Counted from the first letter of the stretch, positions 48,337 to 59,148 are shown. The stretch: 64,000 bases of DNA from Marinomonas sp. KMM3893 (GCF_004352855.1 NZ_SJSC01000001.1:868001-932000), one strand, 5' to 3'. The notes: generated by a model from the letters alone, not told the origin. Made by a program: numbers and translations.

Positions 48337-49452
48337 TTAATAACGGGATTCGCGTTCTAACAAGGCTTTTTTACGTGCCAGCCCCCAGCGATAACCCGCC
48401 AACAAGCCCCCTTTGCGAAGTACTCGGTGACAAGGAATCAACAAAGCAATCTTATTCGCGGCACACGCGGTGGCAACCGCTCGCACAGAGTTTGGCTTGC
48501 CTATTAATTCGGCCACCTCACTATAGGTACGAGTTTCTCCTCGTGGAATCGTTCGCAATGCTTGCCAAACCTGTTGCTGAAAAAGCGTCCCTTGGGTATC
48601 TAGTGGCAAACTACTGGCTTCCCACGAAGCCGAATTCACCTGCTTAATCACCGCCGAGAACCAGCCTTTCCACCCCCCAGTATCCTGGTCTTGTTGTGTG
48701 GATAGGGTGCTGACATCCAATAAATTCGCCGCAGAAAACTGAGTGGTAAATTCTGCCAGCAATGCTTCTTCATCGTCCCCTAAACTCACGGCACACAGCC
48801 CTTTTTCGGTGGCGGCCATCAAACAAAACCCTAACGAAGTGGAAACCAACTGATAGTGTATTTCTTGCTCTGAGGTCATTGTTTTTCCTGTTTTTATGTC
48901 TGCTCTTGGTTGTGCGGCTTTAGTTGCCGTCAAGATGCCCATTTTTTTCACCTCGGAATAATAATGGCTGGTAGAGGCAAAACCTGCTTGATGGGCTGCT
49001 TGCGTAATGGATTGCGGCGCTGACAATGCCTTTTGCACTCGCTGTATTCTAATCTGACGTGAATAGGCTTTGGGACTCATCCCCATTTCGGCTTTGAATA
49101 CGCGCTGCAAATACGCAGGACTCCAGCCAACGGAACGAGACAATTGATCTAAAGTCGGCGACGATTCTGCTGTCTCAATCATACGACACATGGCGCTGAC
49201 CTTCTGCTGGATCAAAGACCCCTCTTCATTGGAGTCTGGCCGACATCGCTTACAAGCTCGAAACCCCGCTTCAATGGCACTCGCCGTGCTATCAAAAAAA
49301 CGCACATTCTCAATTAACGGCTGACGAGATGCACAATCAGGGCGGCAATAAATACCCGTCGATAGCACACCATAAAAAAAATGCCCGACCGCCTGTGAAT
49401 CTCGGCGGCGAATGGCTTGGTACCTTGCTTGAAAAGTCGGATAGCTCTGCAT
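48337..49452 (-). CDS. ada: Ada bifunctional alkylation repair methyltransferase/activator
   Basis: A 371-residue protein. N-Ada has the four zinc cysteines Cys36, Cys40 (YCRPDC), Cys67 and Cys70 (CKRC), with Cys36 the methylphosphotriester acceptor. An AraC-type HTH lies at about 95-175, and the C-terminal O6-methylguanine methyltransferase has Cys341 in IPCHRV. The start at 49452 matches homologues; ATGs at 49476 and 49488 remain possible since no ribosome site is strong. An Ada-box-like site lies upstream. Confidence 0.93.
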   Translation of the reverse strand: MQSYPTFQARYQAIRRRDSQAVGHFFYGVLSTGIYCRPDCASRQPLIENVRFFDSTASAIEAGFRACKRCRPDSNEEGSLIQQKVSAMCRMIETAESSPTLDQLSRSVGWSPAYLQRVFKAEMGMSPKAYSRQIRIQRVQKALSAPQSITQAAHQAGFASTSHYYSEVKKMGILTATKAAQPRADIKTGKTMTSEQEIHYQLVSTSLGFCLMAATEKGLCAVSLGDDEEALLAEFTTQFSAANLLDVSTLSTQQDQDTGGWKGWFSAVIKQVNSASWEASSLPLDTQGTLFQQQVWQALRTIPRGETRTYSEVAELIGKPNSVRAVATACAANKIALLIPCHRVLRKGGLLAGYRWGLARKKALLERESRY

Positions 49453-49534
49453 GGGGTGGTTATGCCTCACTCTCATTCTGCGCCACATAGGTCTACCAGC
49501 ATAAAGGCTTCTTTTTGGCTCAGCACTCTAAATC

Positions 49535-49547
49535 TTGCTTTGTAATT
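49535..49547 (-). promoter_or_regulatory. Ada box before ada
   Basis: On the minus strand AATTACAAAGCAA reads AAT-N6-GCAA, the exact A-box/B-box pattern that methylated E. coli Ada recognises. It is 83 bp upstream of the chosen ada start, in the right place to overlap a -35 region. Confidence 0.6.
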
Positions 49548-49744
49548 ATAAGTAACAAAAAAGTGACCAAAACCGGTGACTTTGTCATTTTTGAATGAGA
49601 ATTTCTTTTTTTTGTCACCTTTTTAAACAAAAAAACAGCATCAATCACGCTGAATGTTTTTTATACTAGCTAAATCGATGTAGGAATTAGCCTACAAGAA
49701 AAAGTTATAAAACCTTACCGTTAATAGAGATGAAAAGGACTATT

Positions 49745-51055
49745 ATGTTTTTTAAAAAAAGAGACAACACCGCCGCCCTTAAAGAGCAGGCCCTTGCGGA
49801 GTTGAATCACGCCTTTATCAGCTCACTACAGAAACACTGCGCTATTATTAGCTTCACCCCTGACGGTAAGATTCTAGATGCCAACCCTCTTTTTCTGAGT
49901 GCGACGGGTTATACGCTAGAAGAAATCCAGCACAGACACCACTCAATATTTTGTCTTGAAAGCCTAATCAAAGCGCCTGAATACGCACTTTTCTGGCAAA
50001 ATTTGGCCGCGGGAAAAAGCCAAAAAGGTACCTTTCAGCGGAGACGCAAAGACGGCTCAGATCTTTGGTTAGAGGCGACTTATGTGCCCATCGAATTGGA
50101 TGGAAAAGTCGTTAAAATCATCAAAACAGCCAATGACATTACCAAAGAAAAAAGCCAAGCAGACAAGCAAAAAGCCGTTTATAAAGCCATTGATCGATCT
50201 TCAGCCCTCATTGAGTTTTCTCCTGACGGTATCATTCAGTACGCGAATAAAAACTTTTTAAAAACCATGGGATACAGCGCTAAGCAAGAAGTCATAGGCA
50301 AGCATCACAGCATGTTCTGCCTTGACGAGTTTTACGCATCCAATCCAAATTTTTGGCAACAACTTGCGGCGGGCGAATTTAAGACAGGTCAATTTTTACG
50401 CATTGATAAACAGGGTAATAAAGTGTGGTTAGAAGCCAGCTACAACCCCATCTTTGATGATCAAAATAAGGTAATTAAGGTGGTAAAATTAGCCTCTGAT
50501 ATTACCGATCGGGTGTTGACCCAAATGGCAATACAGAGCGCAGCTGAAGTCGCTTATAGCACCTCCACCCAAACCGCTAAAGTCTCTGAAAATGGCGTTC
50601 ATATTTTACAGAATACGGTTAACACGTCGGATAAAATCATCACCGAAATCAACCAGTCTACGGACTTAATTGAGCAACTAAACAAGCAATCAGAGAACAT
50701 AGCCAAGATAGTCACAACCATTGCCTCAATCGCTGATCAAACTAACTTATTGGCACTGAATGCTGCGATTGAAGCCGCGCGAGCCGGTGAGCATGGACGA
50801 GGATTTGCTGTGGTTGCCGATGAAGTCAGGACACTTGCTTCGCGAACCAGTACGTCTACCGTTGAAATAGAAGCCATGGTCGCACAAAACAGCGAGCTTA
50901 CCCGTAAAGCGAAAAATAGCATGGGGAGCATTCGAAGTTATTCTAGCGAGAGTGCCGAGCTAATTAGCCAAGCATCAGATATTATTGATGAAATTTTGAC
51001 TGGCGCTGAACATGTTTCAGAAACCGTTAATAAGCTACTGAAAAGCTCTAACTAA
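49745..51055 (+). CDS. Soluble PAS-PAS chemoreceptor, BdlA-like
   Basis: A 436-residue protein from the ATG at 49745 (AAGGA six bases upstream; an ATG five codons earlier has no spacing). Two PAS domains (about 30-135 and 150-255) each carry the flavin- or heme-type pattern ending in TANDITKEK and [10 protein letters not shown] methyl-accepting signalling domain has the tip [26 protein letters not shown]. There is no membrane helix and no HAMP domain. Architecture equals P. aeruginosa BdlA, a biofilm-dispersal receptor. It neighbours ligB. Confidence 0.9.
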   Translation: MFFKKRDNTAALKEQALAELNHAFISSLQKHCAIISFTPDGKILDANPLFLSATGYTLEEIQHRHHSIFCLESLIKAPEYALFWQNLAAGKSQKGTFQRRRKDGSDLWLEATYVPIELDGKVVKIIKTANDITKEKSQADKQKAVYKAIDRSSALIEFSPDGIIQYANKNFLKTMGYSAKQEVIGKHHSMFCLDEFYASNPNFWQQLAAGEFKTGQFLRIDKQGNKVWLEASYNPIFDDQNKVIKVVKLASDITDRVLTQMAIQSAAEVAYSTSTQTAKVSENGVHILQNTVNTSDKIITEINQSTDLIEQLNKQSENIAKIVTTIASIADQTNLLALNAAIEAARAGEHGRGFAVVADEVRTLASRTSTSTVEIEAMVAQNSELTRKAKNSMGSIRSYSSESAELISQASDIIDEILTGAEHVSETVNKLLKSSN

Positions 51056-51061
51056 TCGCCA

Positions 51062-51100
51062 AAGCAGGAGAACGAGGCTGTCGGCGTCTTTCCCCTGCTT
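51062..51100 (+). terminator. Terminator after the soluble chemoreceptor
   Basis: AAGCAGG / CCTGCTT, 7-bp arms around a 25-base loop, followed by TTCGTCTTTTTC. It sits between convergent genes. Confidence 0.55.
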
Positions 51101-51132
51101 ATTCGTCTTTTTCTTAACAATGAAAGCCGTGC

Positions 51133-51987
51133 TTATTCTCGTACTGGCATCTCATGCTCAAGTAACAATAAACCCGCGCCGGTATTTGAAATCGGAGCGT
51201 GGTAGTTACGATGAAGCTCTGTCACCTTGCCACGCAATACACCACGCATCGCAATCCACATATTCAGCTCAACCGTTTGTGCGCCGCCCTTCTTAACCAA
51301 ATCCATGTTGGTGTACTGGGCCAATGCTTCTGGGTTGGTGACTAGGGTATCCATGCACTCCAGATCAAATTGACGATTTAACGTACCTGCCGCTTCACCA
51401 TCTAGTTGGTGAGACATACCACCAGTACCGAAAATAGCGACTTTTAAATCCCCATCATAAGACTCAATCGCCTTGCCGATGGCTTGGCCTAATGCATAGC
51501 AGCGCTTCGGTTGCGGCATTGGGTATTGCTCACAATTAATGCACACGGGAATCACTTTAACATGGCCGTAATCGTTGCCTGGCCACATCAAACTCAGCGG
51601 CACCGTCAAACCATGATCCACCTTCATTTCTTGGCAAATGGTCATGTCAAAGCCATCGTCTACTAGGCTGTTGGCTATATGCCAAGACAGATCAGATTCA
51701 CCGGTAACAGGAGGTATTGTGGCAATCCCCCAGCCCTCATCAGAGTTATGGTATTCATCGGCAACCCCCATCGCGAAGGTGGGTTTTTTATCAATAAAAA
51801 ACTCCAATCCATGATCGTTATAGAACAACACAATGACATCTGGTTTTTTTTCGTTGAGCCATTTTCGAACCGGTGGGTAGCCATCAAAAAAGGGCTTCCA
51901 GTAAGGCGTTTGCTCTTGCTTATTGGCCATTGCATTCGCAATCGCTGGAATATGAGAGGTGGTTACTGCCCCTATAATCGTTGCCAT
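51133..51987 (-). CDS. ligB: Protocatechuate 4,5-dioxygenase beta subunit
   Basis: A 284-residue class III extradiol dioxygenase. The iron-site His are expected in TTSHIPAIA (His12) and FYNDHGLEFF, with a Glu nearer the C-terminus. It opens the ring of protocatechuate between C4 and C5. It is the last gene of the operon and shares one base with ligA (TAATG overlap). Confidence 0.94.
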   Translation of the reverse strand: MATIIGAVTTSHIPAIANAMANKQEQTPYWKPFFDGYPPVRKWLNEKKPDVIVLFYNDHGLEFFIDKKPTFAMGVADEYHNSDEGWGIATIPPVTGESDLSWHIANSLVDDGFDMTICQEMKVDHGLTVPLSLMWPGNDYGHVKVIPVCINCEQYPMPQPKRCYALGQAIGKAIESYDGDLKVAIFGTGGMSHQLDGEAAGTLNRQFDLECMDTLVTNPEALAQYTNMDLVKKGGAQTVELNMWIAMRGVLRGKVTELHRNYHAPISNTGAGLLLLEHEMPVRE

Positions 51988-52349
51988 TAGATTTCTCCCG
52001 ATCCACGTTTTTCTAGCATTTCTTTAAACGCTTCAAGGCTTTGCCCACTTTGAATCGCACCAATATCCTGCATGTTTAACTTTAATAGACCGGCAAACTT
52101 TGCCACGTAATAAATGCTGCCGCCTTCTTGCAACAAGCCAATAATATTACGCTCATGAATGGCTTTAATTTGCTTTTCATTCAGACCAAATTTGGCGCAA
52201 TAAGCATCAGGATCACGAATAAACTCATCCCGTGCAGATTGCTCGTTAAATGAAAAACACATTTTGTTTAAGCCATACCCTTTTTTTGCCATCTGACCAT
52301 TAAACAGATAGGTGCCTGGTATCGGCTGACTTGGATCGTTTTGGGACAT
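51987..52349 (-). CDS. ligA: Protocatechuate 4,5-dioxygenase alpha subunit
   Basis: A 120-residue LigA-type small subunit with the conserved MNKMCFSFN-like segment (LNKMCFSFNEQSARDEF) and AIHERNIIGLLQEGGSIYYVAKFAGL. It pairs with LigB to form the active heterotetramer. It lies 48 bp after ligI. Confidence 0.94.
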   Translation of the reverse strand: MSQNDPSQPIPGTYLFNGQMAKKGYGLNKMCFSFNEQSARDEFIRDPDAYCAKFGLNEKQIKAIHERNIIGLLQEGGSIYYVAKFAGLLKLNMQDIGAIQSGQSLEAFKEMLEKRGSGEI

Positions 52350-52397
52350 GACATAAACCTTTGTAGGTCTTACTGTGTCGTGACATTTTACCGGCCG

Positions 52398-53270
52398 CTA
52401 GGACCAGTAAAGTCGCATAGGATTGTCAACCAGCAAGGCTTTCTGCAGGTCTGCTGTCGGTGCGATATGTGGAATAACATCGACCAAGTGACCATCGTCT
52501 GGCACATGCACCTTCATATTAGGATGAGGCCAATCTGTGCCCCACAAAACACGCTGCGGAAAAGCGTCTACCAGGGTACGGGCGAAGGGAACCACATCTG
52601 AATAATCTGGCGCATGAAGCGTTAAACGCTCAGGACAACTCACTTTACACCAGACATTATCATTCTCGGCCATAAAGTTAATAAAACGTTTAAAATCAGG
52701 ATGATCCACCCCATTTGCTACGTTCGGCGTCCCCATGTGATCGACCACAATGGTGGTGTTCAATGCTTTTAAGAAAGGAATCAACTCGGCTAAATCTGCG
52801 GCTTCAAAATACACCACAATATGCCAGCCAAATGGTCTGATTTTTTCAGCAATGGAGAAAAACACTTCTTTTGGCGTGCTGTCGACTAGGCGTTTTACAA
52901 AGTTAAAACGCACCCCACGCACACCCGCAGCATGCATTTCTTTTAGCTCGTTTTCGGTAATAGAATCATCGACAAACGCCACGCCACGCGCCAGCTCACC
53001 AGCACTCGTTAAAGCATCAATTAGGGCTGAGTTATCCGTACTGTGGCACGATGCCTGGACAATCACATTACGTGAAAAACCAAGATGATCGCGCAGCGCA
53101 AAGAGCTGCTCTTTCGAGGCATCGCAAGGTGTGTATTTGCGTTTCGGGTGGTAAGGAAATTTATCCGCTGGGCCAAAAACGTGACAATGGGCGTCTACTG
53201 CACCGGCTGGCACAACAAAAGTGGGCTTGCTTGGCGCAGGGTGAAAAGGAAGATAATCTTTATCCATCAT
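52398..53270 (-). CDS. ligI: 2-pyrone-4,6-dicarboxylate hydrolase
   Basis: A 290-residue amidohydrolase of COG3618 type. Metal-site or catalytic motifs are VDAHCHVFGP near residue 27, VVDHMGTPN near 175 and WGTDWPHPN near 250. It hydrolyses PDC to 4-oxalomesaconate. It follows galD by 42 bp. Confidence 0.94.
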   Translation of the reverse strand: MMDKDYLPFHPAPSKPTFVVPAGAVDAHCHVFGPADKFPYHPKRKYTPCDASKEQLFALRDHLGFSRNVIVQASCHSTDNSALIDALTSAGELARGVAFVDDSITENELKEMHAAGVRGVRFNFVKRLVDSTPKEVFFSIAEKIRPFGWHIVVYFEAADLAELIPFLKALNTTIVVDHMGTPNVANGVDHPDFKRFINFMAENDNVWCKVSCPERLTLHAPDYSDVVPFARTLVDAFPQRVLWGTDWPHPNMKVHVPDDGHLVDVIPHIAPTADLQKALLVDNPMRLYWS

Positions 53271-53312
53271 AAGTGCTTACCTATTTATTATTCTTGAAAC
53301 AAAAAAGCAGCC

Positions 53313-54389
53313 TTAAAGGCCGTTTTTATGCGTAAATACTTGGCCATCAAAAAGTTTTCTAGCGGTTCTCAGGATCGCGGCTGAGCCTATCTCGCCATCC
53401 TCTGACTTGTCTAAAATGACGGTCATAGAACCAATTGGATGCTCGACTTCTAACGACATATGTCCCGCTTGCGTGAACACCGCCACTTCTTTAGCCGGCG
53501 ATCCCTCAAGCACCGCCGCTGTTGCTACACTAACGGCCCCGAGCACACCTATAGAAGCATGGCATCGATGGGGAATAAAGGTTCGCGTCGAGATTGCTCC
53601 GCCTTTTGTCGGCGCACTGACCATGGTCATTTTAGGCACTGATTTTGACGTCACATCGCCCAGGTTCATCATAGGTCCAGCTTGCAAGCGGATCGATTCT
53701 AACTTCTCTCGCAATGCCTCATTCGCCTCTAAGGTTTCTCGGCTTTCTGTGCCACTAATGCCCATATCTTGTGCGCGCATCACCACCACAGGCATGCCAT
53801 TATCGATGCAGGTCACTTCAATGCCATCAATCACATCTACCGTGTTACCGGTTGGCAATAAGGCACCACAACTGGAGCCTGCCGTGTCCTTAAAAGTAAT
53901 TGGTAATGCGGCGGAAAAACCTGGAACGCCGTCTATTCTCGCATCGCCTTCGTATTGCACTTCTCCGTCTTTAACCAAGACACGAGCCACTGCAATTTGT
54001 CCGGTATTTTGCATAAAAATACGCACAGGAACTTCGCCATCATGATCACCACCAAGCAAACCACGCTCGATCGAAAAAGGCCCAACACCGGCGAGAATAT
54101 TGCCACAGTTCTGGGCATCACTGACGATAGCCTGATCAACGAAGACCTGTAAAAACAAATAGTCTACGTCCGCATCATCACGCTCTGATTTTTTGATCAA
54201 GGCGACTTTCGATGCCAATGGGTCGGCGCCACCAATGCCATCTATCTGACGATCATCTGGTGACCCCATCACGCGCAACAGCAACGCATCCCGAGCCGTC
54301 TCATCAGACGGTAAATCGGACGCCAAAAAGTAGGCCCCTTTCGAGGTGCCACCGCGCATCCACATGCATGACACGCCTTGATTAGACAT
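53313..54389 (-). CDS. galD: 4-oxalomesaconate tautomerase
   Basis: A 358-residue PrpF-fold isomerase. The signatures are [14 protein letters not shown] at the N-terminus and [18 protein letters not shown] later. In the pathway it interconverts enol/keto forms of 4-oxalomesaconate before hydration; the equivalent in sphingomonads is LigU. It overlaps ligK by eight bases. Confidence 0.92.
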   Translation of the reverse strand: MSNQGVSCMWMRGGTSKGAYFLASDLPSDETARDALLLRVMGSPDDRQIDGIGGADPLASKVALIKKSERDDADVDYLFLQVFVDQAIVSDAQNCGNILAGVGPFSIERGLLGGDHDGEVPVRIFMQNTGQIAVARVLVKDGEVQYEGDARIDGVPGFSAALPITFKDTAGSSCGALLPTGNTVDVIDGIEVTCIDNGMPVVVMRAQDMGISGTESRETLEANEALREKLESIRLQAGPMMNLGDVTSKSVPKMTMVSAPTKGGAISTRTFIPHRCHASIGVLGAVSVATAAVLEGSPAKEVAVFTQAGHMSLEVEHPIGSMTVILDKSEDGEIGSAAILRTARKLFDGQVFTHKNGL

Positions 54390-55059
54390 ATTTCAAACCC
54401 TTCGCCTCTAAGCGAGGACGCATTTCATAGATATCCAATCCTAATTCGCCATTCGCCATTCGCAGGCGTTTTGCTTCTTCATTCGCCATGCGAGCGCGGG
54501 CTAATTCAAGCACTTCGGCCGCGTTCTCACGACGCACCACCACCACACCGTCATCATCGGCAACGACAACGTCGCCAGCGTTGAGAATTTGCTCAGCACA
54601 GACAATTTGCACATTGACCGAGCCAACTGTTTCTTTAATCGTGCCTTCTGAGAAAACCGCCTTTGACCACACAGGAAAGTTCATCTGACGCAGATCTCGT
54701 GTATCACGAACGCCGCCTTCTATGATCAAACCCACTACGCCACGAGACTGTGCAGACGTCGCCAATAAGTCACCAAAAAAGCCGTGATTTGAAGGGGATG
54801 TCGGGGCAAAAACCATCACATCTCCCGCTTGGCATTGCTCGATCGCAACATGCATCATCCAATTGTCTCCGGCTGCACCAGAAATGGTGACGGCCGAACC
54901 CGCGATGGTTTTATCCATTTGAATAGGACGCATATAATGCGCTAATAACCCAACTCGACCTTGTGCTTCATGGACGGTCGCTACGCCGCATTCTGCCAAG
55001 CCATCGATGACGGATTGTTCTGCGCGTTGAATATGTTGAACCACTTTATTTTCTCTCAT
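54382..55059 (-). CDS. ligK: 4-carboxy-4-hydroxy-2-oxoadipate aldolase (HMG/CHA aldolase)
   Basis: A 225-residue RraA-fold class II aldolase. Motifs are [12 protein letters not shown] near the N-terminus and [26 protein letters not shown] with Arg and Asp for pyruvate and metal. It cleaves 4-carboxy-4-hydroxy-2-oxoadipate to pyruvate and oxaloacetate, the end of the pathway. Confidence 0.93.
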   Translation of the reverse strand: MRENKVVQHIQRAEQSVIDGLAECGVATVHEAQGRVGLLAHYMRPIQMDKTIAGSAVTISGAAGDNWMMHVAIEQCQAGDVMVFAPTSPSNHGFFGDLLATSAQSRGVVGLIIEGGVRDTRDLRQMNFPVWSKAVFSEGTIKETVGSVNVQIVCAEQILNAGDVVVADDDGVVVVRRENAAEVLELARARMANEEAKRLRMANGELGLDIYEMRPRLEAKGLKYV

Positions 55060-55069
55060 GGTAATCCCC

Positions 55070-56077
55070 TTATGCTTTCAAGCGGCTAAAGACACGACGG
55101 GCATTGCCCTCAAAAATATCTTGCTTCTGCGCAGCGCTCAACACTGTGTTGTTGTCGATATAACGCTTGGTGTCGTCGAAGTAATGGCCTGATTCTGGGT
55201 CAATACCACGAACAGCCCCAATCATCTCAGAGGCGAATAAAATGTTCTTCGTAGGGATAATATCCAATAACAGATCAATGCCACGCTGGTGATAAACGCA
55301 GGTATCAAAGTAGATGTTATTCAACACGCGCTCGGCAAGGTCGAAGCCCTGATCTTGTGCCAAGCCGCGAAAACGTCCCCAGTGGTAAGGTACCGCGCCG
55401 CCGCCATGAGGAATGATCACCTTAAGCTCTGGAAAGTCTTTAAACACATCTGACATCATAAGTTGCTGGAACCCCGTGGTATCGGCCCCTAAATAATGCG
55501 ACCCCGTGGTGTGGAAACAATCATTGCACGCCGCACTGACATGAATCATCGCGGGAATGTCGTATTCGCACATTTTTTCGTAAATCGGGTAAAAAGAACG
55601 ATCCCCTAGTGACGCATCCTGCCAATGACCGCCGCTCGGATCTGGGTTTAAGTTGATGCCAATGAACCCCATTTGCTCAACAGTACGCACAATTTCAGCC
55701 ACAGATTTTGCAGGATAAACACCTGGTGATTGAGGCAGCTGAGCAACAGGCGCAAAGTTTTCAGGGAAAAGATCGCACACCCGGCGGATAAGGTCGTTTT
55801 GATGTTCCGTCCAATATTGGCTGGTGTGCTCGTTGCCAATGTGATGCCCCATCCAGCTTGCACGAGGAGAGAAAATGGTTAAATCCGTGCCGCGCTCATG
55901 CTGTAAGCGAAGCTGGTTATTCACAATACTTTCTCGGATCTCATCATCAGAAACAATGACTTTCCCTTTTTCCCCAACGAAGGAAGGGTCTTTAGCAACC
56001 AGCTCTTTTTGCTTATCTCGGTATTCACCTACCCCTGGCGGGGTCGTCGTGTAATGACCATGGCAATCTATAATCAT
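55070..56077 (-). CDS. ligJ: 4-oxalomesaconate hydratase
   Basis: A 335-residue amidohydrolase-2 family protein. The zinc-site motifs are [10 protein letters not shown] near residue 4, [10 protein letters not shown] near 230 and FASEMIG near 280. It hydrates 4-oxalomesaconate to 4-carboxy-4-hydroxy-2-oxoadipate. It is the first gene of the ligJ-K-galD-I-A-B operon. Confidence 0.94.
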   Translation of the reverse strand: MIIDCHGHYTTTPPGVGEYRDKQKELVAKDPSFVGEKGKVIVSDDEIRESIVNNQLRLQHERGTDLTIFSPRASWMGHHIGNEHTSQYWTEHQNDLIRRVCDLFPENFAPVAQLPQSPGVYPAKSVAEIVRTVEQMGFIGINLNPDPSGGHWQDASLGDRSFYPIYEKMCEYDIPAMIHVSAACNDCFHTTGSHYLGADTTGFQQLMMSDVFKDFPELKVIIPHGGGAVPYHWGRFRGLAQDQGFDLAERVLNNIYFDTCVYHQRGIDLLLDIIPTKNILFASEMIGAVRGIDPESGHYFDDTKRYIDNNTVLSAAQKQDIFEGNARRVFSRLKA

Positions 56078-56127
56078 GCTACTTTTCTCTGTCTTGTTTT
56101 AAGGTAAATAACACCCGCAAAAAGCAC

Positions 56128-56144
56128 ATTCCGAAAAGTGGAAT
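56128..56144. promoter_or_regulatory. Possible operator of the lig operon
   Basis: ATTCCGAAAAGTGGAAT has perfect 5-base arms with a 7-base spacer, placed 51-67 bp before the ligJ ATG. LysR or IclR regulators bind such dyads, but 5-base arms can arise by chance. Confidence 0.35.
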
Positions 56145-56559
56145 ACAACCACAACGTCTATGCTGCAAGTGAAAAACGATCCCTGAGTATTGATTTCTAC
56201 CCGCTCTTTGACCAGTTCAATTTAACTTAAAAGATATTGAGTTTTGATATAGATAGGTTTTTCACTTCTGAAGAAATGCTGCTTTTGTGTTTTATCAGAA
56301 AGCCTTTGAAGGCAATAACAAGGCAGGAAGAAAAGACTGTAATAAATTGATTTAATTGAGTTTTATAAGAAGTTATATACACAGAGCCAAGCAATGCTGT
56401 TTTCTTTGTGGTGATAACTAAGAAGAAACACGATCTGACTGACACATCTGAAGCATTCACTTTTTATGGAGCGAACAATTCATCTCATTTTAATACACTT
56501 AACTCAATACCGACTATGCTGGCGTAGAACGCTCTCGATAATGCTGTATTTAGCCACAA

Positions 56560-56589
56560 AAAAAGCCGCTTTGAGTGAAGCGGCTTTTT
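56560..56589 (-). terminator. Terminator after the peroxiredoxin gene
   Basis: A 12-bp stem AAAAAGCCGCTT / AAGCGGCTTTTT with a 6-base loop. On the minus strand it continues with further T residues. Confidence 0.9.
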
Positions 56590-56608
56590 AGCGTAGTGGT
56601 GTTCTGCT

Positions 56609-57088
56609 TTAGATTTGTGTTAGTACGTATTCGGCAGAACTAACCTTATATTCACCAGGCTCATCAAGCCAAAGCTTTTGTACAATACCGTGATCAACCA
56701 GCATAGCGTAACGTAAGCTTCGAATGCCCATCTTAGCCGCTGAGATATCCAACTCTAAGCCAAGCGAATGGGTGAATTCAGCCAAACCATCGGCTGCCAT
56801 AACAAGGTTCTCAGCATTGTTAGCTTCGCCCCAAGCGTTCATCACAAAAACATCATTAACAGACAAACACACGATCTCATCAATGCCTTTTTCTTTAAAC
56901 GCATCAAAATGAACCACATATCCAGGAAGATGACTTGCGCTACAAGTTGGAGTAAAAGCACCAGGTACTGCAAACATCAGCACCTTTTTTCCTGAGAAAA
57001 ACTCGGTCACATCAACACTTTCAGGGCCTTCAATACCCATAACTTGAAACTGACCATTAGGCAACATATCCCCAATTTGAACAGCCAT
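56609..57088 (-). CDS. Peroxiredoxin, Prx5 type
   Basis: A 159-residue thioredoxin-fold peroxidase. The peroxidatic Cys49 is in VPGAFTPTCSASHLP, the Prx5 signature. No fused glutaredoxin domain is present, so a separate glutaredoxin or thioredoxin must recycle it. It reduces hydrogen and alkyl peroxides in the cytoplasm. Monocistronic. Confidence 0.92.
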   Translation of the reverse strand: MAVQIGDMLPNGQFQVMGIEGPESVDVTEFFSGKKVLMFAVPGAFTPTCSASHLPGYVVHFDAFKEKGIDEIVCLSVNDVFVMNAWGEANNAENLVMAADGLAEFTHSLGLELDISAAKMGIRSLRYAMLVDHGIVQKLWLDEPGEYKVSSAEYVLTQI

Positions 57089-57171
57089 AGATACTCTCCA
57101 TAAAATAATAATGAGCGCATATTACAGGAAAAACGCATCAAATCGGATAAACCCCGTTAAAATGCAATTTA

Positions 57172-59148
57172 TTACACGGTTTTGAATTGTGTTAACAACT
57201 GCTTCTGGTGCGTCGCCAACGCAGAAAGTCGGCTACTGTCCTGCTCACTTTGATCGGCTCCGTGAGTGGCTTGATCCGACATTTCAGAAATTTCATGAAT
57301 GCTTTTACTGATGTCTTGTGCCACCAGCGATTGCTGCTCAGCCGCCGTAGCGATTTGCGTACTTAAATCTCGAATCTCCGTCATGCCCGCTTGCAGTTCA
57401 TTGATTGAGACACCAACCGCTCGGGTGTTTTCAACGCTTGAATAAGCCCCATTGCGGCTTTCTTCCATGCTAGACACCGTTTTTTTCACGCTGTGTTGTA
57501 ACTGGTTAATCACATTCTGAATTTCTTCCGTAGAGCTATGGGTACGAGTGGCAAGCGTTCGTACTTCATCTGCCACAACCGCAAACCCACGTCCATGTTC
57601 ACCGGCTCGTGCCGCCTCAATCGCTGCATTCAATGCCAATAAATTAGTCTGTTCAGCGATTTCTTGGATCACTTCCAGAATACGACCAATATTTTGTGAG
57701 TATTCATCAAGTTGATTCACCACGCCAGTAGACTGCTCAAGCTGACTGGCGAGCAATTCCACCTCTTCAATATTACGGCTCATTTGCTCACGGCTGTCGT
57801 TCGCTCGTTGGTCGACGTGCTGAATTTGGCTCAAGGTTATTTCAGAGTTCTTAGCGACCTCCTGCACGGTGGCGGCCATTTCCGTCATCGCAGTGGCCAC
57901 ACTCGAGGTTTGCTCGTTTTGAGCTCGCATCAGCACCTTGGTATCGCCCGCTAAGCGAACATTATTTTGCGCCGACTCGGCAACATCGTTCGATGCGTTA
58001 TCGATTTCTAACATGACTTGCTGCAGTTTAATGACTAAATCATTCACCCAGCGAGACAAATCACCAAACTCATCTTTCGTTTTTACTTTACTGCGCTGAG
58101 TAAAATCCCCTTCTGAGATTTTGCCCAAAACCGCCATCACCTCATTCAATGGGTTGCGAATACTGCGACTCACCCACACAGTAATGGCAACGGCGATAAG
58201 GATGGATATAAGCAAAACAACGCCCATCATCACTGTCGACACAGAAGCGCTTTCTTTGGCCGCCATTTTCGCCTGATCGCGCATTGAAGCGGTGCTGCTG
58301 AGTAAAGAGTTGGTGAGTGAATCCACTTTCTCCATGCTAGTAGAAAGCTGCTTGGCAATGACTTCTGCCTCTTGATTCAAACGGATATAGTCATAATAAT
58401 TATTAATGACACTGTCTTTCTTCTCTATTTCTGTGGTCAGTAACTCAATCGAGTCTTTAATGTCTGGGTTATCCAAATAACTTAACTTGTCATCCAAGCC
58501 GGTAAAGGCCTTAGCCATGCTATCCATGATCGATTTCATGTCTTTTAAGTTACTGGAGTCGAAATAGTCGCCGATCGATACTTGTAGGCTTTCTAAACGA
58601 ATGCGCACATAAGACGCGGCAAACTTAGCGGCTTGCGAATCGCTATCTTCAGCAATGGCCTTGAGGTCATCAATGGTGTAGGAAAGGTCATCTTTAAGAT
58701 CGAATTTTTTATCTGGAATTTGGTTTCGTAGATTCAGCATGTGCTCATGATTAGCAAACGCGACTTGTGTGTTTTTATAGAAGGCTTGAAGCTGAACTTG
58801 CATGTTTGCTAGCAGATCTGCCATTTCAGGGTGCGAATTGACCTCTTGCTGCAACTCTGTTGAAAGACCATCAATGGCCTTTTTATGCTGTTCAAACGAT
58901 TTTTTCAAACCGACTAATGAAGCCGGCGATTTGCTTAATAAATACTGCAACACTGTCGCATTCGCGAGAGACAGATCATGCCCTAATTCATTACTTTGTG
59001 CGGTAATCTTGGCGACATTTCCTGTTATATCATCAAGATTATCCTCAATTTGTTTAATTCCAGTAAAACCCGAGGCGGCAATCACCAGCAACAACAATAA
59101 CAGGACACCAAAACCCAATAGGATTCTTTGGATTACAGACAGTGACAT
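57172..59148 (-). CDS. Transmembrane methyl-accepting chemotaxis protein
   Basis: A 658-residue chemoreceptor. TM1 (about 7-29) and TM2 (306-327) enclose a periplasmic ligand domain of about 275 residues that looks fully helical; its size and TM spacing fit a helical bimodular (HBM) domain, known to bind organic acids. HAMP (about 328-382) and the signalling domain with [20 protein letters not shown] follow. No C-terminal pentapeptide for CheR is evident. The ligand is unknown. Confidence 0.9.
   Translation of the reverse strand: MSLSVIQRILLGFGVLLLLLLVIAASGFTGIKQIEDNLDDITGNVAKITAQSNELGHDLSLANATVLQYLLSKSPASLVGLKKSFEQHKKAIDGLSTELQQEVNSHPEMADLLANMQVQLQAFYKNTQVAFANHEHMLNLRNQIPDKKFDLKDDLSYTIDDLKAIAEDSDSQAAKFAASYVRIRLESLQVSIGDYFDSSNLKDMKSIMDSMAKAFTGLDDKLSYLDNPDIKDSIELLTTEIEKKDSVINNYYDYIRLNQEAEVIAKQLSTSMEKVDSLTNSLLSSTASMRDQAKMAAKESASVSTVMMGVVLLISILIAVAITVWVSRSIRNPLNEVMAVLGKISEGDFTQRSKVKTKDEFGDLSRWVNDLVIKLQQVMLEIDNASNDVAESAQNNVRLAGDTKVLMRAQNEQTSSVATAMTEMAATVQEVAKNSEITLSQIQHVDQRANDSREQMSRNIEEVELLASQLEQSTGVVNQLDEYSQNIGRILEVIQEIAEQTNLLALNAAIEAARAGEHGRGFAVVADEVRTLATRTHSSTEEIQNVINQLQHSVKKTVSSMEESRNGAYSSVENTRAVGVSINELQAGMTEIRDLSTQIATAAEQQSLVAQDISKSIHEISEMSDQATHGADQSEQDSSRLSALATHQKQLLTQFKTV

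Larger units (their letters stand above)
56078..56608. other. 531-bp region upstream of ligJ
   Basis: It must hold the ligJ operon promoter. A short inverted repeat ATTCC-N7-GGAAT lies at 56128-56144, about 50 bp before the ligJ start. An open frame of 77 codons on the minus strand (56227-56460) has no recognisable homology and AT-rich composition. The peroxiredoxin terminator is at the far end. Confidence 0.5.

Noticed and set aside
53407..54045. Long open frame of 212 codons on the plus strand
   Set aside because: It lies entirely antisense inside galD, which has clear PrpF-family homology; its translation has no recognisable pattern.
56227..56460. Open frame of 77 codons on the minus strand before ligJ
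   Set aside because: Low-complexity translation without known motifs in AT-rich DNA, and no ribosome site.
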